64,000 nucleotides of DNA from Apodemus sylvaticus (GCF_947179515.1 NC_067495.1:135449325-135513324); one strand, 5' to 3'. Numbered from the stretch's first letter, positions 34,513 to 46,486 are shown. Program-made: numbers and translations. The notes: generated by a model not told the origin, from the letters alone.

Positions 34513-36220
34513 AGCTTACTCATTCATACCCTTTATAAATTGGAAACCAAAATGGGATCTAGTCTTGAAGAATTTCAGAATAGGAGTTACATATTCACTT
34601 AAAGATCAGTGACAAGGTGTTTTTCCTGATGGCAGATTACATACCTGATTTGAAGCCACCAAAAGTGGAGAGTTCATGGTAAGAGAATGCATAAGTCTAG
34701 GTACCAATGCTCTGCACAAATAACCATGGCCTGATTTCATGCCAGAGATGAATCTGTAGCACCAGCATAAGTAAATGATCACAGTGAAAAGTCATTATAT
34801 GAAAGTCACAACACCAGGTGCTATGCAGCACAGCCATACATGAATACAAGGTATTTTGATAATATCTACCACCATCACCCCTTCCAATTCTGCATGGAAT
34901 CCACAAGAACATATCTTCCTCCTAACTTCATGTTCTCCTTTTTCTGTACAGCCACTATATAGTTAGTGCTGTCCATAATCACAAGGATATGGAGTCTGAC
35001 ATTGGGGTATGGGCATCTTACCAGATTTTGGTAACATCTTCAAAGAAAACAAACTGTTTTTTCTTCAGCAGCTATTACTTCCCAGAGCTTCTCAGCTAGG
35101 GATGAGGGCTAGTGATCTCCTTACTTTCCCATGGTGGACTATTAAGTGGCTTCCTCTTGTGCAGGTCTTGTGCAAAGAACTACAGCTGCAGTGAGTTCAT
35201 GTATACAACAGTGCTTTCTTTTTATATCACTCCTTGCCAAATACCAGTTCAGTGATCACAGATATTTTTCTTGTGGTTTTTTATTCCATTAGTGTTGGTA
35301 CCCATTTTGTAGCCAGTAATAAAAGAGAGGTTGAAATGGTACCCATTAACTCACCAAGCCTATAAAACCTCAAGAGCAAACACATTGTTCTCAAATCTAG
35401 ATATACCTCTAAGCATTGGGGGTCTGCAGCATGCTCTGTAAGATTCCCATCTGTCAGATAATGACACTATAAATATCACTGAAAAATAGCTTCTTTAAAA
35501 ACAAGCAGCATTAAGGCTCAGCCAACTAACAGAAAGCGTAAACTGAAACAAACTGAAAACTAACTGTGAGAGTCCCTGAACACTCGGGGCTTTGCACAGC
35601 CATTCTTAGAACACCTCACATAACAACTCAAGTGTCAGGCCCTAATAGCTGGTTGGCTTGGATATGAAAATCAGAAACGGAGTAGTTAAAAGGATTGTTA
35701 ATTAAAAAAAATAACTTTGATTAGAGGTCAGGAAGAGACTTGGAAGAGATAGGTAATGGCAGTGTGCTTTGGGGCAACGTACTTGCTTAATACAATGAGA
35801 TATCCATTAACTGCCATTGTCACTGCCTTTGGTGTCAGAAGGGCATAGTGACTTCAATATCTGAAAATTAGAAGGATACTATTTGTGAATGAGAACACAG
35901 GCAGTCTTTTCTGGGTATTAAATTCAGGGGTGTTTGTATGGATTAGTAGGGTGTACCAATGAGGCTTATTGAAGGAAGCTGTCCCTGAGTATACCTCCTT
36001 ATTAACTTTCCTCTCCAGACTAACATATTTCACTGAAACCCTACAGTACTGAACTAGTCTTAGAAAGAGAGACAAGGAGAGACTTTTTACTCTTCATCAA
36101 GGACGAATTCTGCTATTATCTACAGGAGAGAGTGGGAATAGTACTGTGTCTGCTTATATTCTCATTCAGCAAAGTTTGATGAAAGTGACTTTATAAAGAC
36201 TACTTTAAGAATATTTTTGT
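34513..36220. other. Intergenic, nothing recognised
   Basis: No gene or repeat recognised. Confidence 0.45.
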
Positions 36221-36585
36221 TTCTCTCTATTTAGTTTGATGTTGGCTACCAGTTTGCTGTATATTGCTTTCACTATGTTTAGGTCTGAGCCTTGAATTCT
36301 TTCCAAGACTTTTAACATGAAAGGATGCTGAATTTTGTCAAATGCTTTTTCTGCATCTAATGAGATGATCATATGTTTTTTTTTCTTTGAGTTTGTTTAT
36401 GTAGTGGATAGCACTGATGGATTTCCTTATGTTGAACCATCCCTGCATCCCTGGGCTGAAGCCTACTTGATCATGGTGAATGATCATTTTGATGTGTTTT
36501 TGGATTCGATTGGCAAGAATTTTATTGAGTATTTTTGCATCGATATTCATAAGGAAAATTGGCCTGTAGATCTCCTTCTTTGTTG

Positions 36586-37049
36586 GATAGTCTTTTCAAC
36601 AAATGGTGCTGGTTTAATTGGAGGTCAGCATGCAGAAGAATGCGCATCGATCCATTCTTATCTCCTTGTACCAAGCTCAACTCCAAATGGATCAAGGACC
36701 TCCACATAAAACCTGACACACTGAAACTAATTGAAAAAAAAACTGGGGAAAACCCTGGAGGACATGGGCACAGGGGAAAAGTTCCTGAATAGAACACCAA
36801 TAGCTTATGCTCTAAGATCAAGAATTGACAAATGGGACCTCATAAAACAACAAAGTTTCTGTAAGGCAAAGGACACCGTCAAAAGGACAAAACGTCAACC
36901 AACAGACTGGGAAAGAATCTTCACCAACCCTAAATCTGACAGAGGGCTAATATCTAATATATACAAAGAACTCAAGAAAGTAGAACCCAGAGATTCAAAT
37001 AACCCCATTAAAAAGTGGGGTACGGAGCTAAACAAAGGATTTTCACGTG
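36586..37049 (+). mobile_element. Flipped ORF2 C-terminal block inside the inverted arm
   Basis: About 460 bp of sense-orientation ORF2 (from SLFNKWCWFN to about NKEFS) interrupts the antisense arm. The antisense sequence stops at about 36588 and resumes at about 37047 with only a few bases lost. Short shared words (GGAT on the left, GTG on the right) lie at the joints. There is no A-tail or TSD, so it is not an ordinary insertion. Confidence 0.75.
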
Positions 37050-38106
37050 ATTTTGGTATCAGCGTAATTATGGCTTCATAGAACGAGTTGGGTAGAGTTC
37101 CTTTTGTTTCTATTTTGTAGAATAGTTTGAAGAGTATTAGTGTTAGGTCTTATTTGAAGGTCTGATAGAATTCTGCACTGAAACCATCTGGTCCTGTGCT
37201 TTTTTTGAACAGTTGGAAGACTTTCTATGAACCCTTCTATTTCTTTAGGGATTATGGGACTGTTTAGATGATCTATTTGATCCTGATTTAATTTTGGTAT
37301 TTGGTATCTGTCTAGGAAATTGTCCATTTCTTCCAGATTTTCCAGTTTTGTTGAGTATAGGCTTTTGAAGTAGGATCTGATGATTTTTTTTTTAAATTTC
37401 CTTAGTTTCTCTTGTTAAATCTCCCACTTCATTTCTAAGTTTGTTAATCTGGATACTGTCTCTGTGCCCTTTGGTTAGTCTGGCTAAGGGTTTATCTATC
37501 TTGTTGATTTTCTCAAACAACCAGCTCCTGGTTTTGTTGATTCTTTGTATGGTTCTCTTTGTTTCTACTTGATTGATTTAAGCATGAGTTTGATGATTTC
37601 CTGACTTCTAGTCCTCCTGGGTGAATTGGCTTCTTTTTGTTCCAGGGCTTTCAAGTGTGCCATTAAGCTGCTAGTGTATGCTCTCTCCAGTTTCTTTTTG
37701 GAGGCACTCAGGGCTATGAGTTTTCCTCTTAGCACTGCTTTCATTGTGTCCCAAAGGTTTGGGTATGTTGTGCCTTCATTTTCATTAAATTCTTAAAAGT
37801 CTTTGATTTCCTTCTTTATTTCTTCTTTGGCCAAGGTATCATTGAGTAGAGTATTGTTCAGCCTCCATATGTATGTAGACTTTCTGTTGTTTGTGTTGCT
37901 ATTGAAGACCACTATTACTTCATAGTGATCTGATAGGAGGCATGGGATTAGTTCAATCTTATATTTGTTGAGGTCTGTCTTGTGACCAATTATATGATAG
38001 GTTTTGGAGAAGGTACCATGAGGTGCTGAGAAAAAGGTATATTCTTTTGCTTTAGGAGGAAGCAACCCCACTAAAATCAGGGACTAGACAAGGTGGTCCC
38101 CTCTCT

Positions 38107-38317
38107 CCATATCTTTTTTTTTATTTTAATATTTTTATTTTCTATATTCGTTGTTTACATTCCAAATGATTTCCCCTTTCCCAGATCCCCCCTCCCCATA
38201 TGTCCCATAAACCTTCTTCTCTCCACCCATTCTCCAATCACCTCCCTCCTTTTTCTCTGTCCTTATATTCCTCTCCAACGCTAGATCAATCCTTTCGGGG
38301 ATCAGGTCCATATCTTT
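38107..38317 (-). mobile_element. Nested short L1 3' end with 11-bp TSD
   Basis: About 190 bp of reversed L1 3' UTR with T-rich tail, inserted in the RT coding region of the sense arm. TCCATATCTTT is present at 38106-38116 and 38307-38317, and removing the insert restores the PLSPYLFN-like coding order apart from a one-base loss. Confidence 0.85.
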
Positions 38318-38580
38318 CAATATAGTACTTGTAGTTCTAGCTAGAGCAATTAGACAACATAAGGAGGTCAAGGGGATATAAATTGGAAAGGAAGAATTCA
38401 AACTATCACTATTTGAAAGATGATATGATAGTATATATAAGTGACCTGAAAAACTCCACCAGAGAAATCCTACAGCTGATAAACAACTTCAGCAAAGTGG
38501 CTGGCTACAAAATCAACTCAAGCAAATCAGTAGCCTTCCTATCCTCAAAGGATAAACAGGCTGAGAAATAAATTAAGGAA

Positions 38581-39498
38581 ATGACACCCTTCACAATAGC
38601 CACAAAAAATATAAAATATCTTGGGGTGACTCTAACCAATCAAGTGAAAGATCTATATGACAAGAACTTCAGGTCTCTGAAGAAGGAAATCGAAAAAGAC
38701 CTCAGAAAATGGAAAAATCTTCCATGCTCATGGATTGTCAGGATTAATATAGTAAAAATGGCCGTCTTTCCAAAAGCAATATACGGATTCAATGCAATAC
38801 CCATCAAAATCCCAACTCAGTTCTTCACAGAGTTAAAAAGAGCAATTCATCTTGAATTCATCTGGAATAACAAAAAACCCAGGATAGCTAAAACTATTTT
38901 CAACAGTAAAATAACTTCTGGGGGAATCAGTCTCCCAGACCTGAAGCAGTACTACAGAGCAATAGTGTTAAAAACTGCATGGTATTGGCACAGGGACAGG
39001 CAGGTAGAGCAATGGAATAGGATTAAAGACCCAGAAATGAACCCACACTCCTATGGTCACTTGTTCTTTGACAAAGGAGCTGAAACCATCCAATGGAAGA
39101 AAGACAGCCTTTTCAACAAATGGTGCTGGCTCAACTGGAGGTCAGCATGCAGAAGAATGCAAACCGATCCATTCTTATCACCTTGTACTAAGCTCAACTC
39201 CAAGTGGATCAAGGACCTCCATGTAAAACCAGACACACTGAAACTAATAGAAAAGAAACTGGGGAAAACACTTGAGCACACGAGCACAAGGGAAAAGTTC
39301 CTAAACAGAACACCAATAGCTTATGCTCTAAGATCACGAATTGACAAATGGGACCTCATAAAATTACAAAGTTTCTGTAAGGCAAAGGACACCGTCAATA
39401 GGACAAAATGGCAGCCAACAAATTGGGAAAAGATCTTCACTAACCCTACATCTGACAGAGGGCTAATACCCAATATATACAAAGAAATATATCAATAA
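38581..39498 (+). pseudogene. L1 ORF2 fragment (thumb and C-terminal regions)
   Basis: A 305-codon open stretch of the older L1's sense arm. Begins at the MTPFTIATxNIKYLGVTLT segment downstream of the reverse transcriptase catalytic box and ends in the C-terminal region where the 3' deletion occurs. Lacks the endonuclease, the catalytic FADD box and the Cys/His motif. Preceding codons (38383-38571) are in the same family but separated by a stop at about 38572. Confidence 0.85.
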
Positions 39499-39522
39499 AA
39501 AATGTAGAGATTTAGGAAAAAG

Positions 39523-40795
39523 GGCTCAACTGGAGGTCAGCATGCAGAAGAATGCGAATTGATCCATCCTTGTCTCCTTGTACTAAGCTCAAATCCAAAT
39601 AAATCAAGGACCTCCACATAAAGCCAGACACTCTGAAGTTAATAGAAAAGAAACTGGGGAAGACCCTTGAGGACATCGGTACAGGGAGAAAGTTTCTGAA
39701 CAGAACACCAATAGCGTATGCTCTAAGAGCAAGAATTGACAAATGGGACCTCATAAAATTACAAAGTTTCTGTAAGGCAAAGGACACCATCAAGAGGACA
39801 GATCGGCAACCAACAAATTGGGAAAAGATCTTCACCAATCCTACATCAGATAGAGGGCTAATATCCAATATATATAAAGAACTCAAGAAGTTAGACTCCA
39901 GAAAACCAAACAACCCTATTAAAAAATGGGGTACAGAGTTAAACAAAGAATTCTCACCTGAAGAACTTCGGATGGCAGAGAAGCATCTTAAAAAATGCTC
40001 AACTTCATTAGTCATTAGGGAAATGCAAATCAAAACAACCCTGAGATTTCACCTTACACCAGTCAGAATTGCTAAGATTAAAAATTCAGGAGACAGCAGG
40101 TGTTGGAGAGGGTGTGGAGAAAGAGGAACACTCCTCCACTGCTGGTGGGGTTGCAAATTGGTACAACCACTCTGGAAATCAGTCTGGCGGTTTCTCCGAA
40201 AACTGAGCACCTCACTTCCAGAAGATCCTGCTATACCACTCCTGGGCATATACCCAGAGGATTCCCCACCATGTAATAAGGATACACGCTCTACTATGTT
40301 CATAGCAGCCCTATTTATAATTGCCAGATGCTGGAAAGAACCCAGGTATCCCTCAACAGAAGAGTGGATGCAAAAAATGTGGTATATCTACACAATGGAA
40401 TACTATTCAGCCATTAGAAACAATGAATTCATGAAATTCTTAGGCAAATGGATGGAGCTAGAGAATATCATACTAAGTGAGGTAACCCAGACTCAAAAGA
40501 TGAATCATGGTATGCACTCACTAATAAGTGGATATTAACCTAGAAACCTGGATTACCCAAAACATAATCTACACATCAAATGAGGTACAAGAAGAAAGGA
40601 AGAGTGGCCCCTTGTTCTGGAAAGACTCAATGAAGCAATATTCAGCAAAACCAGAACGGGGAATTGGGAAGGGAGTGGGAGGACAGGGGGAGAGAAGGGG
40701 GCTTACGGGACTCTCTGGGAGTGGGGTGCTAGGAGAGGGGAAATCATTTGAAATGTAAATAAAAATATATCGAATAAAAAAAACATAAAAAAAAG
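39523..40795 (+). mobile_element. Young 5'-truncated L1
   Basis: Nearly identical to the last 1.3 kb of elements A and B. ORF2 runs from the codons for NWRSACRRM to the stop at 40536-40538, then 3' UTR and tail ATATATCGAATAAAAAAAAC. One in-frame stop (TAA near 39600, where the family has TGG) separates it from the open 188-codon stretch at 39972-40538, which includes the Cys/His motif. No clear TSD. Confidence 0.93.
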
Positions 40796-41111
40796 AGACA
40801 CTGTTGTTTCTAAAGTTAGGCAAGAGAAGAAATATTGACACATGACTTCTTTCTACATTGATATAAATATCAGGCCACGAACTGAAGAAAATCAAGTGCC
40901 CCAAACAGGAAATCCATTCGCACTGAAGGCAATGAAGTACAAAATGTTAAGAGCCTAGCACCTTCCATAATTTAGCATTTATTCAGGCAATTGTGCCACA
41001 GAATCTTGGCCTTTCTCTTCCTTGAATATTTTACACAGTATCCATGCTTTATAAAGTAATGTCCTTATATACATATGTTTATATATTGATATACATGTAA
41101 TACCTGAAGTT
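40796..41111. other. Intergenic, nothing recognised
   Basis: Short AT-rich interval between L1 and SINE. Confidence 0.45.
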
Positions 41112-41330
41112 TCAAGCTGGGGAGATGGCTCAGCAAGTAAAAAATTTGCCCATGGAAATACAAGGACTTGAGTTTGGGCCTTATGTGGTAAGCATCCCTA
41201 ATCCCAGTGCTCCTATTGCAAGAACAAATGCAGAGACTGGAGACTATTTAGGAGCACTGAGGCCAGATAACTTGGCATATAAAACACATAAAAACAAACA
41301 AACAAACAAACAGTTCTGCCTCAAACAAGG
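41112..41330 (+). mobile_element. B4-like (ID/B1) SINE
   Basis: CAAGCTGGGGAGATGGCTCAGCAAGTAAA is the tRNA-derived head, followed by GACTTGAGTTTGGGCC and CCCTAATCCCAGTGCT, a degraded B1-type half, then a (CAAA)n tail. Confidence 0.65.
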
Positions 41331-41404
41331 TAGACAGAAACAAAACAACCATCTAGGACTAGTCTCTCCCTCTCCCTCTCCTTCTATTATCTGTATCTGT
41401 ATCT

Positions 41405-41406
<2 letters not shown>

Positions 41407-41449
<43 letters not shown>
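41407..41449. repeat. (AC)n microsatellite
   Basis: 21 uninterrupted AC units. Confidence 0.98.
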
Positions 41450-41450
<1 letters not shown>

Positions 41451-42035
41451 CGGTAACAAAATCAAAAATACTTGAGACCCCCTAACATGAGCAAGGAAGG
41501 CTGTGAATCACTTTTCCCCTTCTGCTCTACTCATCCTATTGCTGTTTAGATAAAGGTCATGCTCATGCAAGTTCCTAAATGGGCAGAAGGTGGTGTATCA
41601 AATGAATACTGTTTGTACTTGTCAAAGTATTCACTGAAATGTGACTTTGGATGAGATGAGAACACAGACACTATACAAATAGTAGCTAATAAAAAAGTTG
41701 CTGTCCAACTGCTTCCTAACAATAAATCATGGCACTTTCTTCCTAACTCTCACTAAAATACTGATGTTATCAATGTAATTTAAAGAGATACTGATTTTAT
41801 TTTTGCAATGATTTATTTCTTATAAAATCAATGATTTATTTCTTATAAAATTTCATCAATGGTCAAGGGAGAAAAAAAACTTTGATAATTGAAAAACTTC
41901 TGAGTGGGTCCATGATGTAAATTGAAGAATAGGCTTATTTGAAAGAAATATTAAATGATGTAAAAGAGAATAGCCATACCTTCAAACCATGACTCATGCC
42001 ATACAGATCAGGAATGATGAAAAACACAAGGAACA
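41450..42035. other. Intergenic, nothing recognised
   Basis: AT-rich; a direct repeat of AATGATTTATTTCTTATAAAAT lies near 41806-41851. Confidence 0.5.
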
Positions 42036-42158
<123 letters not shown>

Positions 42159-42159
42159 A

Positions 42160-42930
42160 AGAAATTCATTTTTTTTGAGACCCAGGGCCCCTGCAAGGCA
42201 GGAGATACACCTTAACACTCCAACCTTTCCACTTCTGCCAACTGTTTGGTCACTTTTTTCAGCTCTCTCCATCATTATTAAATATTATTACTGCATTTGC
42301 GACAGACGCCTTGCTTTTAAGGATTTCATTTTAAAAGCCAAAGCACCCAAGTGTTTATTAGAATATGCTCTTTAGCTAATGCTCCAGCCGCCTCATGCCC
42401 AATTTCCATTAGAAGTCATTATTTTAAGATGTGCAACTTGGCTACAGAAAATTGCTCTATAAAGACACCTGAACAGCAAGTTCTCACATGAACAAGAGAA
42501 TTTTAAGATGTTGAAATGTTAAAAGGGGGGGAAATGGGGATAATAAATAGTCTTTAATAGCTTAGACTACCTTGCTGAGCTCTTCAAAGTAAAATTTGAG
42601 TTGTTGAAATTTCACGAAAGGTTTTTTTTTCTTTTTATCTTTCTGTGATTCCCCTCCCTTTTTCTTTTTGCCATTTGAAAATAAAAGATAATCTACTAGG
42701 CTTCCATCTAGATCAGACTTCTTTCTAACTTTTTCTTGCTATTATAAATCAGGCTATAAAAAGGTGAGAATCAGCTCCAGATTTGTCCAATTTTTTCTTT
42801 CCAAGAGCCATGAATCTAGCCAATTTCGTTGATTCAACAGGGGAAACCTGAAGTGCTGCTTGGCGTCATTAAATTAGCCATTGTTCAGGACATTCTCATT
42901 AAGGTTCAGTTCTGAGAACTCCAGCCCTGC
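42160..42930. other. Repeat-free interval, possible conserved non-coding DNA
   Basis: No repeat is recognised. It contains homeodomain-like TAAT/ATTA words, e.g. CGTCATTAAATTAGCCATTG near 42864, and balanced composition. Conservation cannot be judged from one sequence. Confidence 0.3.
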
Positions 42931-42931
42931 G

Positions 42932-43110
42932 GCACCATGTAGTGAAAAGAGCCGGATCTTTGAGTAAAACAGCACAATATTCAAATCCTGCCTCTGCCAA
43001 AGTGTGTAACTTGTGCTAAGTCAAAGAAGGCGCCAGGCTTAGCCTGGATTTTCTCAGGCCTACAGGAGACTGGGGACATTATGAAGGTTAAATGAGATGA
43101 AGTCTACTAG
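42932..43110 (+). mobile_element. MIR SINE
   Basis: GTAGTGAAAAGAGCCGGAT ... TTCAAATCCTGCCTCTGCCA ... AACTTGTGCTAAGTCA ... GGTTAAATGAGATGA follows the MIR consensus in order. Confidence 0.75.
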
Positions 43111-43132
43111 TTATTAAACCCAAAGTCATGTG

Positions 43133-43135
<3 letters not shown>

Positions 43136-43167
<32 letters not shown>

Positions 43168-43321
43168 AAATAAAAAAAATGCAGTGGGATGGTAGCTGTC
43201 GTTTCTTACCTTAGGAATGTAGAGGAAGAAAAACAATTTTCTCCTTACTCTATTTAGATATGTGTTGGATTTCTTCTGAAAAAAAAAAGAAGAAGAAAAA
43301 GAAAAGAAGAAAAGAAAAAAA
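43136..43321. repeat. A-rich low-complexity tracts
   Basis: (AAAAC)n at about 43136-43170 and an A/G-rich tract at 43279-43321, separated by unique sequence. Confidence 0.8.
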
Positions 43322-44329
43322 GCTGATTACCAAGAGAAGATTATCCAAAATGCATTTAATATCAGTTTAACATGACACAGAGCTTCAAAAAGAAAAGAAT
43401 TGTCACGTGTGGTTTGGGAAAGAGCAGAAAAATAAAAAAAAACATTTAGATCAAATAAAAGGATATGTTAACTAGGTTGAACCAGAGAAAGTAAGCAATG
43501 CCTATATTCCAAAGTCCATTAGGTACTTTTCCATCTTGGGAGATGTAGGTGTTTTCTTCTTACAGGTGCATGGAAGCACTTCCCCATTATGATCTGCTGC
43601 AAGGGACGCCCTCATACACCTTCCACTTCCTCCAGTTTCTTCCATCTACAATGCTCGGGGTTGCAAGCTGCTGTGTTTATAGAGGTAGCCCACCTAAACC
43701 TCATCAGGAACAAAACAATGGGACCTGATGTGAACCAAAACCAAAGGCAGAACTTTGAAGTCCATGTGGTGGAACAGGTTTTGTTACTGTTTGTCCTTGC
43801 ACTTCAGTTACTGGCATACAAGTCTGCAATACAGTTAATCTTCAGTCTAGCTAAGATCCAGGGAATACACAATGAATATAAAGGGTGTACAAATAGTAAA
43901 AGGAAGAACTTAGACTCAATAGTAAAACCAGTTCTATTTTCCCATTTCCTATCAAGTAAACTTACAAAGTGCTTACATGAAAACCCTAAAGAAGCATTGG
44001 GAAAGTTTTGGTAATCTTAATATATTGAGACTAGTATCTCAAAGGAAGATAAAGCAATTGAGACCTCCTTGTCTTTTAAAAGGCATTCAAATCCCTATAA
44101 TCAAATAAGAGGAACTTCTAACTTGTTTGACTCAGGCCTAAGCAATAGATGAAGAGATTATGCATAACATTATCCTACTGAAAGTCTTTGGCACAGAATG
44201 TAAGCTAATGGCATGTTCCTGACTTAATCCAACCACTGTCTAAGAGTTAAGTTATATTCTTGTCATCTTGCGGCTGTGTGTTGATACAATTCACTGTGTA
44301 TTGCATGTACATATTTAACACACTCCATC
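43322..44329. other. Intergenic, nothing recognised
   Basis: A 141-codon open frame (43589-44014) has no recognisable homology. Confidence 0.45.
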
Positions 44330-45010
44330 CCATTTAGCCAGCAACACTAAAATAATGTATTCTTGACAGTGACTCCAGTTGGTGTGTTGCATTTGCAAGC
44401 AAAACACACTCTACTTCCTCAATATTGGCTGCTTTAGTCGAGGCCCTTACAGCTGACAACACAACAGAGAACTTCATAAAGAAAGTCTCATGATAGCTGT
44501 TATTTATTATGCAAATGCTGCCTGCCATGGCAACATTGCATCCAGGAGTTTGCTTTATTTGCACCAGGACATGGCCTGCATATTCAAATGAAGGCAGCCG
44601 TACATTATGCCTACACATTACAAAGATTTTGTTTTCCTTGACACTTAGAGGAGAACAAACTGCAATTAATATAGCCTGTTTAAGCAGACAGCACCCAATT
44701 AGTTATCATCCATTTTCAGATTGGGATGCTAGACAAAAAACATGGAGCTGGGCTCCTTATTCAAAAGGAAAATACATCCAAACTACAGGTTTTCAAAGAC
44801 ACGTTTAACTCACAATGGCAAGGATACTCACTTAGCCTTTAATGTGAAATGGAGTGTTAATTTTTCTCTGTCACCTCTTAATTGCTTCCTTATTATACTG
44901 TTCAAGCAGTTAATTGCTAGACTGAGTGAAAGAGTGTTTTCAGGGGAAAGGAAATGCCACAGCATGAAAGAAAAAAAAATAGAAGCAGTTCACTAGCGTA
45001 ATGGGGTCTG
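44330..45010. other. Candidate conserved non-coding element / enhancer
   Basis: Free of recognisable repeats and microsatellites. Contains a perfect POU octamer ATGCAAAT (44509-44516), CAATTAAT (44663-44670), CAATTAG (about 44697) and several further ATTA cores. These are typical of developmental enhancers but also occur by chance in AT-rich DNA. No ORF is convincing. Confidence 0.35.
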
Positions 45011-46247
45011 ATATAACATTAGCAATGGTATTCCTTTTAATGGCATCTACAAAATCAATAGGCAAAGCCAAATTGTTTGTGATTGGAAAAGCAGAGAAAG
45101 ATGAAGTCAATCTGTGTACCTGAGTGCAACTTGCATCACTGTTGTTTATGAAGCTAACAAGATGACTGTTCCAGCAGTCCGAAGTTGATCAAGATGCAGA
45201 CAGGGGCTGAACTACCCAGCGGGGCAAGCAGGGCATCATCATAAGCCACATCTTCTGTCTGAAGAATCTGTTTCCAAAGAATTTGCAAGAACTTGCATGC
45301 TACTTTTCCTGGGTTCAAAATTCCCAACACAACTGAAGAGGAAGGAAGCTCCAAGAGTCCTTGTGTCCTGTGTGACTATATATCTCAGAACCTCACCTAT
45401 AACTCCAGGAGGACCCTAAAGTGCCTGACCTTTCATTTTGGTAACATCAAAAAGGGGAACTGGAACTGTCACAACTTGATTGTGCTTCTTTACCAAAGAA
45501 ATGGATAATATAGAAAAAACAGTAGTCATAGACATTTATCTAAACAAAACATTGATCACTTTCTTTAATGAAGATGCTTACATGTCAGTGGTACAGAATT
45601 CATAGCATTGTATTCAACATCATCCATTTTGATTCATGTATATGTCACTTATTAAGAAAAGCATAAAGAAAAATTTAAATAGTGAAGTAAGAAAAGACGT
45701 TTTTGTTTGCATGGTATTTTAATGGTGATCAAAAGAAAAATGTATCTTAAATTTAACTTTCCAATGAAAAGTAAAAGAGTACAACCTACATACCAAATTG
45801 TATTCACTAATGTTGTGAATAACTAACCTACGTATCACCCTCTGCCCTTCCTGATTGTCTAGTAGTCCCTGGAGTCCTTTGGTGATCCTAGTTTTCCTTA
45901 AGAAAACTATACTTATTAATGCTCCCAAATGTTTCTGAGTCTAGAGTCTGAGCTGAGTCCCCTGTAAGGTTGCTGTGGTGATGTGGGTCTGGGTTCTGTT
46001 GTAACCATCATTCTTGGCTTGGGAAAAGTCTTCAGCTTTACTGTATTCTGGGGGAATATCATTTCCTCCTGATCATGAGATTCCTGGAGGTATGGCTCAT
46101 CAAAGTCAACAAGGGCTATGAGACTACAGAATGAGCGTGCTTGCAGAGGAATCTTTATATAAGGACATCATCTCATCAACCACTATATATTGTTTATGAG
46201 CATCCTGCCCACACTTAAGGAGAAAAGATTATACAAGGGAAAACAAC
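45011..46247. other. Intergenic, nothing recognised
   Basis: Short open frames at 45154-45508 on both strands match nothing known. Confidence 0.45.
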
Positions 46248-46486
46248 AGAAGAGAGGTGTGTATTTTTTTTGAGACTACAGATTTTTTATTCGATATATT
46301 TTTAATTTACATTTCAAATGATTTCCCCTTTTGTAGACCCCTACTCCCTGAAAGTCCCCCTTCCCTCCCCCTGTTTTCCCACCCAACCCTTCCCACTTCC
46401 CTGTTCTGGTTTTGCCCTATACTACTTCACTGAGTCTTTCCAGAACAAGGGGCCACTCCTCCATTAGAAGAGAGGTTTTGAGGTCA
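46248..46486 (-). mobile_element. Short L1 3' UTR insertion with 11-bp TSD
   Basis: TSD AGAAGAGAGGT at 46248-46258 and 46476-46486. The insert is only L1 3' UTR (about 180 bp). On the L1 strand a first A-run is followed by about 11 non-L1 bases (TCTGTAGTCTC) and a second A-run before the TSD. Confidence 0.85.

Larger units (their letters stand above)
36221..39505 (+). mobile_element. Older L1 with 5' inversion (twin-priming type)
   Basis: 36221-38057 is ORF2 in reverse complement, from the endonuclease region (right end) to the reverse transcriptase (left end, at the codons for a GEK-like motif). 38058-39505 is ORF2 in sense, starting with the next codons (EAIPLKSGTRQ-like). The two arms join within about 3 nt of being contiguous in the parent L1, the hallmark of twin priming. 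The sense arm runs to the ORF2 C-terminal region and then jumps to an ATATATCAATAAAAAA tail, so about 1 kb near the 3' end is deleted. The RT active-site codons are damaged (LFERDDM-like near 38411). Confidence 0.85.

Noticed and set aside
43589..44014. 141-codon plus-strand ORF
   Set aside because: The longest frame outside L1 that is not low-complexity, but it matches no known protein and has no exon signals.
45154..45508. Overlapping ORFs on both strands
   Set aside because: Short, opposite-strand, no homology.
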